Shown in pieces: positions 11,101 through 22,693 of a DNA stretch of 64,000 nt (the first letter of the stretch is position 1; each line of letters opens with the position of its first letter). The notes below the pieces were generated by a model. That model saw nothing but the letters and a program-made list of their open reading frames with translations, made no database searches and was not told the origin of the DNA. Source of the DNA: Pagrus major (Eukaryota > Chordata > Actinopteri > Spariformes > Sparidae); the NCBI RefSeq assembly GCF_040436345.1, contig NC_133227.1, positions 21,140,671 through 21,204,670 on the forward strand, written 5' to 3'. A program made the translations under genes and the position numbers.

Positions 11101-14100
11101 TCAGCGTTATCTCCACTTATCTCTCATCTACACAATTACTCATGTAGCCTAGTCCAAGTGCAATTATAGTAAAAATTAAGAAGTGACTATAAAGGCTTCA
11201 AATCTGGAATTTTTTTATTTAGGTGCCTTAAAAAGTTCTTTAATCTTACTCGTAAAAACCTAAAATGATGAATATAACACAGAAGATGACTGTAAAATAA
11301 TAGAAATAAGAAGTTTACTCGACTTGCTTTATACATTTCCCAAATCCTGGACTTCCCATCCCGTCAGGTGTTTACATAACCCTTTATCTTGTATACACGC
11401 AGCTGTGTAGATGGAAAGAATAATCCATCTCACAGAAAAGGTCGAGTTAATTAGGATTCCTAGTTTACTGTTTCTCTACGAAACTTGATACCGGTTCATA
11501 ATGACCAATGAACTGAGCTCCACCAGTGCTGTGTTACCTTTTGTTGCATCACATGCACAGACGCACCTGGCTCTCTGCTTACTGCTGTGCATGCAGTCAC
11601 ATTTCTGCTAGTGTAAGCACACTTCAGATTCATAGAGAATGTGCAGTTGCGTTTCATCATTGTGTAATATGTAAATGACAGTGGTGTCTTTGCTCGGAAA
11701 ATACTCAATGTGACTATACGTGGCACAGCTGAAATGTAAATTAAACTGGCTACATCACATGGCTAGCTTAACCTAAACATGTGCTTGTCTTTCTAGTGCT
11801 GAACCAGCTGAAGGGGCTGAACCGTCTCCTTGTCCCTCTGCTCCTGAAAGCCTTAAACCTCAGTGTACAGACCCGCAGAGCAAAGCTGACATCACTGAGA
11901 AGAAGGTAATTATTCATTTATGCCATTAAGAAGATGCCATAACAAAACAAAGTAAGCCCAGTGAGTAGCAAAAATGTATGTCTTTGAGTCAGCTTTATTG
12001 TCTGTACATTAAAAATGACAGGACAGCAGAACAAACAGGACTTTAAAACGACACACTTTGTACTGAACTATGTGGTGATTTCACATTGATACCATCTTGA
12101 TGCTATTTGGCCTTAAGTGGACTCATTTCAGGCCGAGATAGTCTCTCTTATCACACGATGTACTGTCTGCCTCTTATCGGTTTCTCCCACTTGCCTAATG
12201 TTTGGCTTAGCACATAGACTCTCCTTCTTCCTGACTGCAAGTAAGCAAATATGAAATAAATCCTTTTAATGGTTCACCTGCAGACAAGTGTTTATTTCTC
12301 CAGATTTTTTTTTCATTTGGCCCAGTTTCACAATGTGTATCTGTTCTGAAGTGTCATCTCACATCTCACCCTCTCTGCTTGAATTAACAGGGTCTGCTGG
12401 TGTCTTATATTGAGACGCGTCTGCGCTCACTGGAAGAAATGCGCAATCCCCTCCAGACAGAGATTCAGGAGAACGTGGCTCACGGGGAGACTCTGGAGGT
12501 GCTGGTCCGTGAGCGCTGTCAGCCCGTGGAGCTGGAGAGGTACAACCTGTTCATTGGAGACCTGGAGAGAGTGGTGAGCCTGCTGCTGTGCCTCTCTGCA
12601 CGGCTGGCAAGGGTACAGAACGCCCTGAGCACTGTGGACCAACACACAGATGCTGAGGAGAAGGTGAGGAATGGAAATCATTTCTTTTATTTTTTCTTGT
12701 CTTTTCTGTCAATCATTGCAGTTAATAATTAATTGTGGATGTACCGAAATTGTTATTGGCAGATATTTTCCTTGTTGGCTGCTGGTGGCTTATCAACAGA
12801 TACCACGAGATTCGCCGATGGCAGTGGCTGATGTTAAATTTTTACCTTTATGTGTCTCATCAATTTTGTGCTGGCACATTCTTGAACTACCGGCTTGTGA
12901 CATAACTGCCATCAGTCTGTAAGGCTATGTAAATACTAAAAACAATCCTTATCATTGAGTAGATAGTTATATTATAGGCAACAAAAGGCTTTTTCCAATT
13001 GTATTTATTACTTTCCAAAGAAAAAATGGTTGATGCATCAATCTATATGATCAAATGTGTAATTTGTACTTGCGAAGAAAGTCTAATGAAGAATAAATAA
13101 CAAGAAAAACAAAATAAACAACAACAACAAAACATTGGTATCGGCCCAGAATTTCACGATCAGCGGATCTCTTAGACTTTTTTAGTCAGAGTTGCATAAT
13201 TGTCTGATATTAACACAAACTGGGGACTGTTTTGAAAACACTCTTGGTGATGCGTTCAATGACAGTTCGACATCCACGGTTTCTAAAGCTAAAGGGAGAA
13301 ATTTTTTCCCAAATTAACATAATAATAACAAAAAAAGGATGTTTTAATCCTTTCTTCTTGTTTGTCTTTGGGTTTTCTGTCAGAGTGCTGTGATTATTCA
13401 CATTTCACGTCACCTTGCAAGTAGTTACAAGCATGGAGCCACAAAAATCAAACTATGAATCCATCGGTTTTCTTCTCATTAGAGAGCACTAATATTGTGA
13501 ATACATCTTTGACATGGCTCTGACTGATTTCTAGGGTTAAAGGTCAACTCACTTGGTTAAATACAAACTGATAAAATACTTTAATGCACCATCATGTGCT
13601 CCATGTTTTACAATCCCATTACGCTCCTCCTGCCTTTTCCCCCTGAAGTTGTTTACACATACACACTGCTACATGTGAGTAAAAGCATACTGTGCTCGAG
13701 TGTCCTGAAGGAACATTGTGTCATGTCACAGTGCATATCGCATAATTCACCGCAGCTCATTTAGAGCTTCTGGTGAACAGTGCAAAGCTACTCCCATGCC
13801 TTCAGCTATACTCTCGCTCTCTGTTTACTTAAGAACAGCAAACATGCCACTTGAAGCCAAAAGTTGAAGGACGGCGTTAATGGAGTCAAGGTTTCTCACT
13901 GCGTGGAATTCCAAAAATGTCGTTTATCTGTGTGTAATTGCCAATATAATGGCTTATCTGTGTTTGAACCGAATGGTTTATCAGACAATTGAAGATTATT
14001 TTGGATATGCTGCAGTTTGATAGGACTGCACTCTCTGGTTTGATATATTGAGAAATAATTATTATTATAATTAATTATTGAGAATTAATTGCTCCAGTAA

Positions 14101-15387
14101 AATGTGTTTGAAGCAAATAACATTATATTTTAATAAAGACCTAAATGACTGACAGCAGTCTCAAATGTTATCATGACAAATATTAGTCACGGGATCTGAC
14201 TTGAGCTCTGTGCTTTGCTTTGTTTCATTGTGCTTTCTGCATCAGTTTATGTTTGCACGGATGCATTAGATTTCTAGATTTACTCCCTTGAAAGAGCTCC
14301 TTGTTGGTTTGTCCATCTGCAGAAAGCTGGATGAACGTGCAGCGTACTGAGGGCTTGTTAGAGGCTCATTTGTTTTCTTGCTGTTATCAGCAACGCTGGT
14401 ATTTACACTGACTCACCGAAACTCCAGCCCGGTTTCGGTGACATTTGTATATACCCTGCCCTCTGTTGACACAAGAACACACTGCACCTCATGTCCTGAG
14501 GCTGTTAGAAACATGATCATAAAACTTTCACATCTCTCTATTGCATCAGACACCATATCATCTTCCAATAAAAAAAAAAAGTATACTGTGGCTGTAAAAA
14601 GAAAAAGGGTTTTGATGTGATTACATTGCAGATCAGCAATCCTCCATGCTTACTGCAGGGTATTTACTTTTTCATCTCATATCAAGAGCATTGGTATGGA
14701 AGCTCATTTCTGCCAGTTAAAGATGAAAATAAAGCTTGATGAAAAAAATATTGCCATGTAAATCATAATTCTGAGATTAAAAGTCAACATAATTAGAAAT
14801 TAGAAATTAAAAAGTCATATATTTTAACTGAAAAGTCATAATTATGAGATTAAAGCCAATGTTGTGAGATAAATCATGATTATGAGATAAAAAGTCATAC
14901 TTATAAGATAAAAAAGTCGAAATTGTGAGATTAAATGGCAGAAATGGGCTTCCATACATGGGTCTAAATGCTCTGCAAGGCATGAATTCAACACCAGAAG
15001 AAAGGGGGTTAAAGTTTCAATAACAAACTGAACATATTTCTTTGTCCTCAGCAAAATCATGTAAGATAGCGAGGAAACTCAACCTTCTAATGATATAAGG
15101 TGTCATTTATCTTCTTCTGTCTCTGCACTCAGCAATCTCTGGACAGTCGCCATCGTCTGCTGTGCAAACAGAGGGAGGACGCCAAAGATCTGAAGGATAA
15201 CCTGGACCGGAGAGAGAACCTCGTCTCCACCTTCCTGTCGCGCCAGCTGTCCGCCGAGCAGCTGCAGGACTACCGGCGCTTCGTGCAGACCAAGGCCTCG
15301 CTGCTCATCCGGCAGAAGGACCTGGAGGAGAAGCAGAGGCTGGGAGAGGAGCAGCTGGAGGCTCTCAACAACAGCCTCAATCTGTGA
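5510..15387 (+). CDS. shroom1: Shroom family member 1 (Shroom1-like actin/ROCK scaffold), spliced
   Basis: Join of 5510-8163, 8262-8448, 9116-9177, 9531-10172, 10378-10971, 11797-11905, 12391-12663 and 15133-15387, all in phase, gives 4,776 nt or 1,591 residues. N-terminus: DSAYSSFS at about residue 48, as in Shroom1, and no PDZ domain. A proline-rich [11 protein letters not shown] lies at 153-163. ASD1-like sequence spans about 715-820 ([16 protein letters not shown], then RRKMFE and [14 protein letters not shown]). ASD2 fills about 1417-1591, with [20 protein letters not shown] and [13 protein letters not shown]. Known: ASD1 targets Shroom to F-actin; ASD2 binds Rho kinase and drives actomyosin contraction at the cell cortex. 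The middle is low-complexity and charged, with no recognisable fold. Assignment to Shroom1 rather than Shroom2/3/4 rests on the missing PDZ, the N-terminal motif and the neighbours sowaha and septin8. Confidence 0.92.
8262..8448 (+). other. shroom1: shroom1 coding exon 3
   Basis: Acceptor cacaaaacag, donor CTTGAG|gtaagt; starts in phase 2 and ends in phase 0. It encodes [14 protein letters not shown] through [10 protein letters not shown]. The preceding intron is only 98 nt. If it were retained, the frame would stop at 8227 and give a 905-residue protein with ASD1 but no ASD2. Confidence 0.85.
8499..8866 (+). repeat. Unclassified dispersed repeat, copy 1
   Basis: About 370 bp in shroom1 intron 3 that aligns by eye with 31130-31495 in septin8 intron 1. 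Shared landmarks are a TTTCACACT start, GGCTCCA.CTC.GAT, CAGTGATG.AAACATGA and TTGTTCCCTGTT near the end. No terminal inverted repeat or coding capacity was seen, so the class is unknown. Confidence 0.6.
9116..9177 (+). other. shroom1: shroom1 coding exon 4 (62 nt)
   Basis: Acceptor atatttccccag, donor CTCGAG|gtatgt. It enters in phase 0 and leaves in phase 2, encoding [20 protein letters not shown]. Acidic linker with no domain. Its 62-nt length is not a multiple of three, so skipping it would shift the frame. Confidence 0.75.
9531..10172 (+). other. shroom1: shroom1 coding exon 5
   Basis: Acceptor cattgtcag, donor TTCTCCAG|gtaaga; phase 2 at both ends. It encodes a Ser/Pro/Arg-rich linker that includes [12 protein letters not shown] and [13 protein letters not shown]. 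No folded domain is visible. Confidence 0.85.
10378..10971 (+). other. shroom1: shroom1 coding exon 6, tandem acceptor
   Basis: The intron ends ...cgtccagtag, so splicing after CAG (exon from 10378) or after TAG (from 10381) keeps the same frame and differs by one residue. The exon encodes a very acidic Glu-rich linker, then a helix-like segment [20 protein letters not shown]. It ends AAAC|gtgagt in phase 2. The stop-like TAG at 10378 is out of frame in the spliced message. Confidence 0.82.
11797..11905 (+). other. shroom1: shroom1 coding exon 7
   Basis: Acceptor gtctttctag, donor AAGAAG|gtaatt. One base completes the previous codon, then 36 codons run from [12 protein letters not shown] to KADITEKK. 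Too short to appear as a long open frame, but the phases on both sides fit exactly. Confidence 0.75.
12391..12663 (+). other. shroom1: shroom1 coding exon 8, first half of ASD2
   Basis: Acceptor gaattaacag, donor GAGAAG|gtgagg; 91 codons, phase 0 at both ends. It encodes the N-terminal half of the Shroom domain 2 coiled coil: [15 protein letters not shown], then [20 protein letters not shown] and [12 protein letters not shown]. This half contains the strongly conserved F(I)GDL.(K/R)V core of the ROCK-binding region. Confidence 0.93.
12664..15132 (+). other. shroom1: shroom1 intron within ASD2
   Basis: No exon seen. The part from about 12720 to 13170 looks like an old dispersed element (GTACCGAAATTGTTATTGGC near its start, ATTGGTATCGGCCCAGA near its end). 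A TIR-bounded element lies at 14694-14957 (separate entry). Confidence 0.5.
14694..14957. mobile_element. MITE-like element: inverted termini around a tandem array
   Basis: Left arm 14694-14715 and right arm 14936-14957 are inverted copies of a 22-bp sequence (GTATGGAAGCTCATTTCTGCCA) with one mismatch. Between them lies a degenerate tandem array of roughly 20-24 bp units of the form AAAGTCATAATTATGAGATA. No coding capacity. A related piece in the other orientation is at about 22440-22602. I infer a non-autonomous DNA transposon; the target duplication is not clear. Confidence 0.65.
15133..15387 (+). other. shroom1: shroom1 last coding exon, second half of ASD2
   Basis: Acceptor ctgcactcag; 84 codons then TGA at 15385-15387. 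It encodes [36 protein letters not shown] and [20 protein letters not shown], the C-terminal coiled coil of ASD2. GC content is clearly higher than in the flanking intron. Confidence 0.95.
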
Positions 15388-17860
15388 GGCGATGAAAGCA
15401 CTGATTTCTCCATTCTTACCTTGAAGGAGGATGCTCAAAAAGACAGAGTTTTGGTTGTACTTTTCTGGCTCTTAGACACACAAGGCGTGGATTATAAGTG
15501 GTCCAGCTGGTATCCCCAACCCTGGCGCACCCTGTCATGACTTTCTTTTGCCCTTTTGAAGAGGGCTTGTGAGGATCTGCTCTCCTCTCATAACTACAGA
15601 CTGCACATGAGACGAGCTATAAAGACTCCTTGCCTTTCTGTCGTCTACCGAGGGTGCCCAGAACGCTCACCCACCCGATCTCCGCCCATTGTCAGTCTGC
15701 ACAATCCGCGATGTACATCTGTAGACTTTGTTGTACATTTGACGAGAGGACTGAACTGTTTTTCTGCGTGCCTTGATATTGGTGTTGCTGTGGAACGTTT
15801 TTTTCCATTAAGAGCTGCTGGGTGGAAACGTTGCGTCCCCTGTTAGCAATTCCTTCACTTTCCATTAAGATGGTAGTGCTACAGCCCTGTATCTGCACCT
15901 GTGTAAACCTATTATAAGCTTTAAGATTGTATTTTTGACCAGTGAGGGGGCTTCAGTGAAAGAGAGTAGCCAGAGAGGGGGCGCTGTACTGTATCATGTC
16001 AGTTGAAATGTACAATAGATGTAGTAGATTTAATCTTTTTTTTTAAAAAATATGTTCTTATTGTTAAATGTTTCAAATTAAGGCACTAAAAACCAAAAAG
16101 GGTGAATGAAAAAAAGCACTTTGTAATGATACATAAATGCACATTTCTTCAGATCAGATTCAAAATAATCTCGAGCGAAAGCCTTACTCCATCCGTTCAA
16201 ACTATATTTCTATTTTTCCTTTGTTCTGTCATGAATCTTTAAATAGGAATGTCGAAATAATGTTTTTAAGGTACATGAGCACACCCAGGAACATTAAGGA
16301 TTGTGTACTAATACTCTTCCAGCTAATTTCATACTTAATGTCATTAAGTCTCGATGATTTCATGCTGGAATGGTTCCTCATACAGGGGTGCTAAACCTCT
16401 TTAAAGCAGATTATAAGTAAGCAATTATATCACTGAGTATTTTCTCCCAATGTCCCTTTGTTGCAGAAGTGACACGTGATACTTGAAATACTTTTTTTTT
16501 TGTCAGGAGGAAAGTCCACAAATTTTCACTTCAGGTGTCTTAAACTCATTTTCTCTTCTCTACCTCCACAGAGTAGCCACTTTTAGACACGTGTAGCCTT
16601 TAAGTTTATTTAAATTTACACCGCTTTTAGTTAAAGGTAGCCCTGAATGAAAAAAACACACTTTTGAATCAAATAACTTTCCCCTCTAATCTTTAAAGAA
16701 TCTCACATTTTAAAAACCTGCATTTGTCATTAGTTTTATAGTTATATTAACTTCTTTTTACAGAATCTTCGACCTGACACATCAGAGCGTTGTCGAAAGA
16801 GATGCGAGCTGTCGCTCGACATCAGATTATGTGCAGCGTGTGTGTGTTTGTGTGTGTGCACGCGCTTGAAATCATGAATGTCTTTAATTATGTGTGTGTA
16901 GAGATTAGTTGTTGAACAGAGAGACAGAACTCCTCTCGGTGTTTGCTGTGTACGTTTTCAACAAAAACTCCTATGAAGTCATGAAGCGATCAAAATGCTA
17001 TCGTCCCTCAGGAAATTCTTCCTGTTGGCTGTACTGAAAAAAAAAAATAATCCAGTGTCTGGGTTGACTTTTGTGTATATGATATTTATGTAATAATGAC
17101 CACAAAGAGGCAGAGCATCATCAGCAACCTCCACACTCACAAAAAACATTATTCACTAACTCACAATGTCAAAAAAAATTGGTTTCTTAGAAACCCCTCC
17201 TCTCTGAAACGCATTTTCATGTTTTTCGCTAAACAATTTCACCACCTCCTCAGCTATTTCTCTGGAGGTTTACAGCTCTGCCCCGCTTCAGTTTGCTAAA
17301 CAAGCGTGTGTTTGTTTTGGCCTTTGTGCTGACGCAGGCCTGTAGGGTTAGAAAATACTCTTATGTTGTTCCCTGCAGCCTGCTGGAATTCCTAAAGTAT
17401 GCAAAAGACCAACGTTTTGGAGAAAGAAAAGCCTGGAGGGGAGGAGAAAGTGTGAAAAAAGGTTCCCACAAAGGAGCAGCACATGGATAAATCTCATTTT
17501 AGTCCTCGCTATGTGTGCATACTAACAAACTCCCTGAGTCATTTCTTGTTCTGTTGAGGTTGCCGGAAAAAAAAGTGGGGTTTGTTTTTGAAGTAGGATT
17601 ACATTTATTTAGTTGGGGATTTTGTTTCACACACTGTGACATTGATACACAACAGAATCTGTTTTAAAGCCAAGAAGGAAAGACATATTTCAGCGAGTCC
17701 CAGCTGGTGGTATGACAGCACAGACATTTTCTAAATCCACCTTTTCTGCTATGTTTCACACCTGTTTTCCAGTTGAGAGTTTGAGTTGTTTCTTTTGTGC
17801 CTGTCTGGAGTTGTAAATTCCACGATGTTTGTAATATTGTGAATAAATTAAGCTCTCCCT
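15388..17860 (+). other. shroom1: Probable shroom1 3' UTR
   Basis: Non-coding sequence after the TGA. The first AATAAA downstream is at 17842-17847, which implies a 3' UTR of about 2.5 kb; a second candidate is at 18538-18543. The open frame at 15556-15846 has no recognisable homology and lies inside this UTR. The 3' end is inferred only from the signal. Confidence 0.45.
17842..17847 (+). terminator. shroom1: Candidate poly(A) signal of shroom1
   Basis: AATAAA is the first canonical signal after the shroom1 stop codon. The sequence behind it (AGTGTACC about 30 bp on) is only weakly GU-rich. AATAAA at 18538-18543 is an alternative. Confidence 0.4.
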
Positions 17861-18689
17861 CTCCTTCAAGTGTACCACATTTCTTATTTTTCAACGGTAA
17901 AGAACAATTGGTGCAGGAGCATCTCATCACGTGCAGGATACTATATATAGAAGTACAAATATAGGCTGCGTGAAATATTTATAGAAAGAGTGATTTACGT
18001 CCTGAAATATTCAAGCTGTGAGAACAGCTAACATTGGATATTTAGTCACATTATTTCTCTTAAACTTGACAAATAATGTTATTTAATGTCATATTTTGGC
18101 TTTCCCCTACTTAAAATCTGAAGTTTCCTCAGTAGCTGATGCTCTCCTGGATCGGTTGTTCCTCTCAGAGATCGTCTCTGCCCTCTGCAGGCACATCAAC
18201 ACACTGCCTCTGAGAGTTGAATCATTTACGGTCACTGAACTGTGGAAAAAAAACAGTATCATACAATAACATTAAATCTGTGTTTTACTCCTGGGAGAAG
18301 AGAATTGTACAGAAAGAGGTTTTGAATGGAGATGATAATAGAAATGGGTCATCTGTCAGCACACGGAAGAAGGAAACTATTTTTTAGAACTCGTGTTTGG
18401 GAAAACTGAATGTCAGCAATGTTTCCTCTTCAGAAATCCCAATAGTGTTTTATATAACGTGGGAAATTTTGTTACATAACTGAATCCTTCACTGCACAAA
18501 GTCAGTCTCATATTTAATACTGATGTGTTTCATTACAAAATAAATGCTAATGTGCAACTTTAGAGTGTCAACGTCTTGAAACGAGGTGAAGTAACACGTG
18601 GATATGACACTTTTTTGGACACGTTGGTAAAAAATGTGAAGCGACAGCATGTCAGAAGGCCTGGAAACAGGACGACAGCTTGCTAAGGA

Positions 18690-19500
18690 AACCCACCTAC
18701 CAGCACCTCTTAGTCATACTAATTCAAATGTGATATCTTTTTTGTTTTGTTGTGTGTTGGTTGGATGTATTTTGTACAGATTAAACAAACAGACAAAGAT
18801 AAAATGTGAGCTTTTCTAGGTTCTGGGAGGCACATTTGTTGACTTTGGACAGAACCAGGCTAGTTTCCAGTGCCAATGCCAAGCTAATTGTCTGCCTGCT
18901 CCTACTTCATATCGAATGGACAGGTATCATTTCACTTCCTTGCCATAATTTGAATCCACGGTCATGACTGCACATCACAGTAATATGAAGATGGAGTAAG
19001 GAAGGCAGTTAGCTTAGCATAGAAGCAGAGGGACAGCTAACTTGGCAAAACCACTACTGGTACTTCTAAAGCTCACTAATTAAATTAAAACATCTTTTTT
19101 AATAAATTAAATCTTGTTTGTTTGTCTAGGCTAGCTCTTTCCCTCTTTTTCTAGTCTTATGCTAAGCTATATGTCTGCTGGCTCCAGCTTCAGTTGAACG
19201 GACAGGTAGCTCCTATGTATATAGTCAGCCATCAGGTAAAATATACTTATAGGAATAGTTTTACATGCTTTTTTGCAAGATTTATATCCATCATCATGTG
19301 GATTAATGTTAGCGTAAATATGAAGCTGGAGTCAGGAGGCAGTTAGCTTAGCTTAGCAGAAAGACTAGCTGCAGGGGGAAACAGCAAACCTAGCTCTGTC
19401 CACAAAATCAGCCTAGCAGTAACTTTAAAGTTCACTAATGTTATTATTTTTTTGTTTAAAATGTGCAAAACCCCAAACAGTTATGCTTTTATGTAGGTAT
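18690..19500. repeat. Cluster of TTAGCTTAGC fold-back repeats
   Basis: At least three overlapping, partly inverted pieces of one family. Recognisable words are CAGTTAGCTTAGC (19010 and 19340), CTAGGCTAGCTCTTTCCCTC (19127 onward), CCTACCAGCACCTCT (18696) and TGCTAAGCTA (19160). I recall a common teleost repeat with exactly these phrases, often near gene 3' ends. Boundaries are approximate; these are fragments, not a full element. Confidence 0.65.
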
Positions 19501-20731
19501 TAAGGTGGGTGCTAATTAGCGAGCATTAGGAGTGCTAGATGTTGTTAGCTTCCGTTGCGCTCCCACTTCTCTCGTCTCTTCCGTGTCCTCATTTGTTCAG
19601 TCTCACAGAGGAATGTCGTCCAGTTTGTTTTTCAGCAATAACAAACGCTTCAGTTAAAAGGCGTCGAATGGACTGAGAGAAACAAAAAAAAAAAGATTTC
19701 ATGTTGGCAAGTGGCAGAGGAAACCCCCTGGAGGGCAGTGAGAGACACCACAGAGCACTTAATATAGCCTACTTCTGCTTCTAACAAACACTTTTAATCA
19801 GATTCCCAGGGACATAAAACACAACTCAGGGAATGCTAAACAAGTGAGATCTTTGTCAGACACTAATTGCATGGTAATTAGGTTGAGCGTCATTACAAAG
19901 ACGGTGTAAGTGATGGAGCATTCTGTGGTGTGTGCTGCAGACAACAAACAGGAGGGAACAGGATGGCCTGAGCACAGCGCTGGGTATAATGAGGAGCTTT
20001 TGCTGCTGATAATCACCGACTGTGTCCCTCTGTCTCAGGGAAGACACATAAGCTCTCGTTTTGGGAAGCCAGTGTGATTTATTTTGCTTCGTGCCACCAA
20101 ATAAGCGTTAAATTCACAATGATTGACAGTGCGTGCAGGTCAGGAGGGCGGGCAAACATGTCTGTGACTTAGTGATTACCGCGCCAGGTGCTCACATTAG
20201 TCACTTTTCAACCTGAACCCTGAACCTCTCCGCCCGCAGGAATGTCGGCACACCTTTCGGTCTCCTCCTCTAACCTCTGGCAGTCTTTACACAGCTCAGT
20301 TGTGAAGACTAACAAAGGCTTGTCCTCGAGCCAAAATACTTACGGTAAAGCTGTACTTCCATCACCGTGATCTATCGCCTCTTTGTCACAGAAGACGTTG
20401 CTGTTGAAGCTCCACTATGATGAGGCTGACTTGAGCCTTGTTCGTAACTACCTGACACACACAGACAGGATAATAGTTTACAGTAAAACAAAAAATGCAT
20501 TCCTCACATTCCTCGTTATACGTCTCTGCAACAGAAGAAAGCATAAAAGTAATAGTTATGACTGGAGTTTGTGATTATGTGGAGCCGTCTTCACCGAGAT
20601 ATGACCGGCGGGCATCGTGTGCTGTGTTAACGTTACTTTAGAAACACGGAGACGTAAAATTTACACTGGATTGTGTCCAATACTTGAGCAAGAGGAGAAG
20701 ACAAGTTAAATCAAATCCTACTCAGCAGATG

Positions 20732-21060
20732 TTAAAGGGATATTTCGACATATTGGGAAATACCATCCCTTGATTTTGTGCTGGGATTGAGATAAAAACA
20801 TAGATACCACTCTCGTGTCTGTAGGATAAATATGAAGCTACAGCCAGTTAGCTTAGCTTAGCATAAGGACTGGGAAAAAAGAGGAAGCAGCTAGCCAGGC
20901 TCGGTCCAAATGTGACAAAATCTGTTGCCTGCCTGGCAACGTCATGGTGCTAGAGGTTCTGGTGAGCAGATTTTGTAAGCCAGGCTAGCTGTTTCCCTCT
21001 GCTTCCAGTCTTTAAGCTAAGCTATGCTAACTGCCCCCGGTTGCAGCTCCATACTTAATG
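20732..21060. repeat. TTAGCTTAGC fold-back element, long palindrome
   Basis: Begins TTAAAGGGATATTTCGACAT, as many teleost TTAAAGGGATAGTT elements do. An arm at about 20831-20907 (TAGCTTAGCTTAGCATAAGG, then GGAAGCAGCTAGCCAGGC) is inverted at about 20980-21054 (GCCAGGCTAGCTGTTTCCCT, then AAGCTAAGCTATGCTAACTG). A single-stranded copy could form a hairpin with arms of roughly 75 nt. Same family as the cluster at 18690-19500. No coding capacity. Confidence 0.7.
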
Positions 21061-22056
21061 CCCATATGGTCTAATTTCACAAAAGGTGTACCTTTAGCAC
21101 AAGTCCATATTTGTATTTAACAAGCGCTTTAACGCACAGATGCTTTAATAACAGGATTTAACATAACATCTCCTGCACTCCGGGCCTTGTTCCTGACCTC
21201 GTGAGAGCCTTTTCTCCTCACAGCGGCAGAAAAGAACATTCACTTAATAAAACCCCGGGGCTCGGAGATGAAACATCGACTTGACGTAAAGACAACGGAT
21301 GCTGCTGGGGAAGTGACACCATTAGAAACGAAAGGGAACGCAGGGAGGCGACTCCAGGCGGGGATGAGACAAGACAGTCGGAGAGCGACTTCATCGACTT
21401 TACCCCACGATTCCTTTCTCCTCCAAACTTTTATTCACCTCTTGTCGACACCTAACGGTTAACACAGTAGCATCTGTAGAGGAACGTGAACCAGGAAAGA
21501 CGGGAAACGAGGCAGCAAAGTCGGCTGCGTGTCTTGCTGAATCACAGCTGTCTCAACAAGCCGGAGGATGGGTCTGAGCCAAATTTCAGAGCCCATTTGG
21601 CACGCAGAGGGACTGTAATGATTTATGGAGCACCTGCACACACCTCCACGGATGACACACCCTTTAACTTTTCTAGTTTTCCAAGCAAAATCCAGTTAAT
21701 CGTTTTCTTCCAGGCCGTTTCAGCTGGATGTTTGCTTCTCACAAGAGCTGCGCGGTGTTTAATAATTCATCTGTTACAAAGTGGAGCGACGATGAAGAGA
21801 CGTGTCCTCTTCATCCTCCTCAGAGGGACAAACAGTCGTCACATTTTCACTTTTCATGATTTAATGAACTGCTTCGAGAGGTTTGATTCACACACAAAGT
21901 CAGCGGTCACATCCTCAGTTTTCAGTTTGGGCACATGCGCCTCTGGAAACGGAGAAGATGACGACTTCAGTTCTTACTCAGAGGTGAAACCGAAGAGGGG
22001 AACGAGTCAAGTCTTGATCTCTGCTACGTCACAGGTGCATTTCCTGTTAGCGTTGA

Positions 22057-22062
22057 TTTATT
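22057..22062 (-). terminator. sowaha: Candidate poly(A) signal of sowaha
   Basis: TTTATT on the plus strand is AATAAA on the minus strand, about 630 bp past the sowaha stop. Another AATAAA (minus) lies at 21430-21435. Neither can be confirmed from sequence alone. Confidence 0.3.
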
Positions 22063-22439
22063 TCAATCAGAAGCAGATGAACAAAAAGAGCACATGCAAG
22101 TTTTGAATGTTGAAAAACAAACATAACAATCGGGCATCAAACATACACATTGTTTCGGTGATTTTGTTCAGTTCAGTTTTGATTTCTGCGTCTCAGCAGG
22201 CAGAGGAGACGAGTCTTCACGAGGCCACAGACGGTGAGTAACACCACGACTCACGGGACCTTCTGGAATATTGTCTGAATCACCTGTAAACACTCCTCGA
22301 GTTACACACACACATGCAGGTAATGTCTCAGACTCAGTCTCCACCTGTCTAAATCAGAATCAGTCATCCAGCTCCCCTCATGTCATCGTCAGTGTCAGTC
22401 TTCGATTGATTTCCCCCTTTGACGGCACAACCAGAAGGA

Positions 22440-22602
22440 ATTTCATCTTTGTGTTGTCTGTCAAATACTTTTTAATCTTATTTGTGACAGTTTATCTCAT
22501 AAATTTGACTTTCTATTACATAATTATGACTTTTCTCTAATAATTTAAACTTTTTATATCATTATTTTCTTTAACTGGCTGGTATGAGCTCCCATAAAGG
22601 TG
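22440..22602. repeat. Partial relative of the 14694 element
   Basis: Contains TTTATCTCATAAATTTGACT and ACATAATTATGACTTTTCTC, the complement of the array unit at 14715-14935. It ends near GGCTGGTATGAGCTCCCATA, which resembles that element's right terminus in inverted orientation. It lies in the likely 3' UTR of sowaha. Confidence 0.45.
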
Positions 22603-22693
22603 GCCTGAAAATCAGAGAAATATCAGTGAGGTTTTCTGAGGTTGGTCACACACACCACTCCTCATGCAAATAAGCAGACAAAGAGTTCTGAGT

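Larger units (their letters stand above)
17861..22693. other. Space between convergent shroom1 and sowaha 3' ends
   Basis: No supported gene. It holds the TTAGCT-type fold-back repeats (18690-19500 and 20732-21060), the probable 3' UTR of sowaha in its right part, and an unexplained 206-codon plus-strand open frame at 21486-22106. Confidence 0.5.

Noticed and set aside
12670..12922. Open frames continuing from the shroom1 ASD2 exon into the intron
   Set aside because: The donor GAGAAG|gtgagg at 12663 and the in-phase ASD2 continuation at 15133 show that this is intron.
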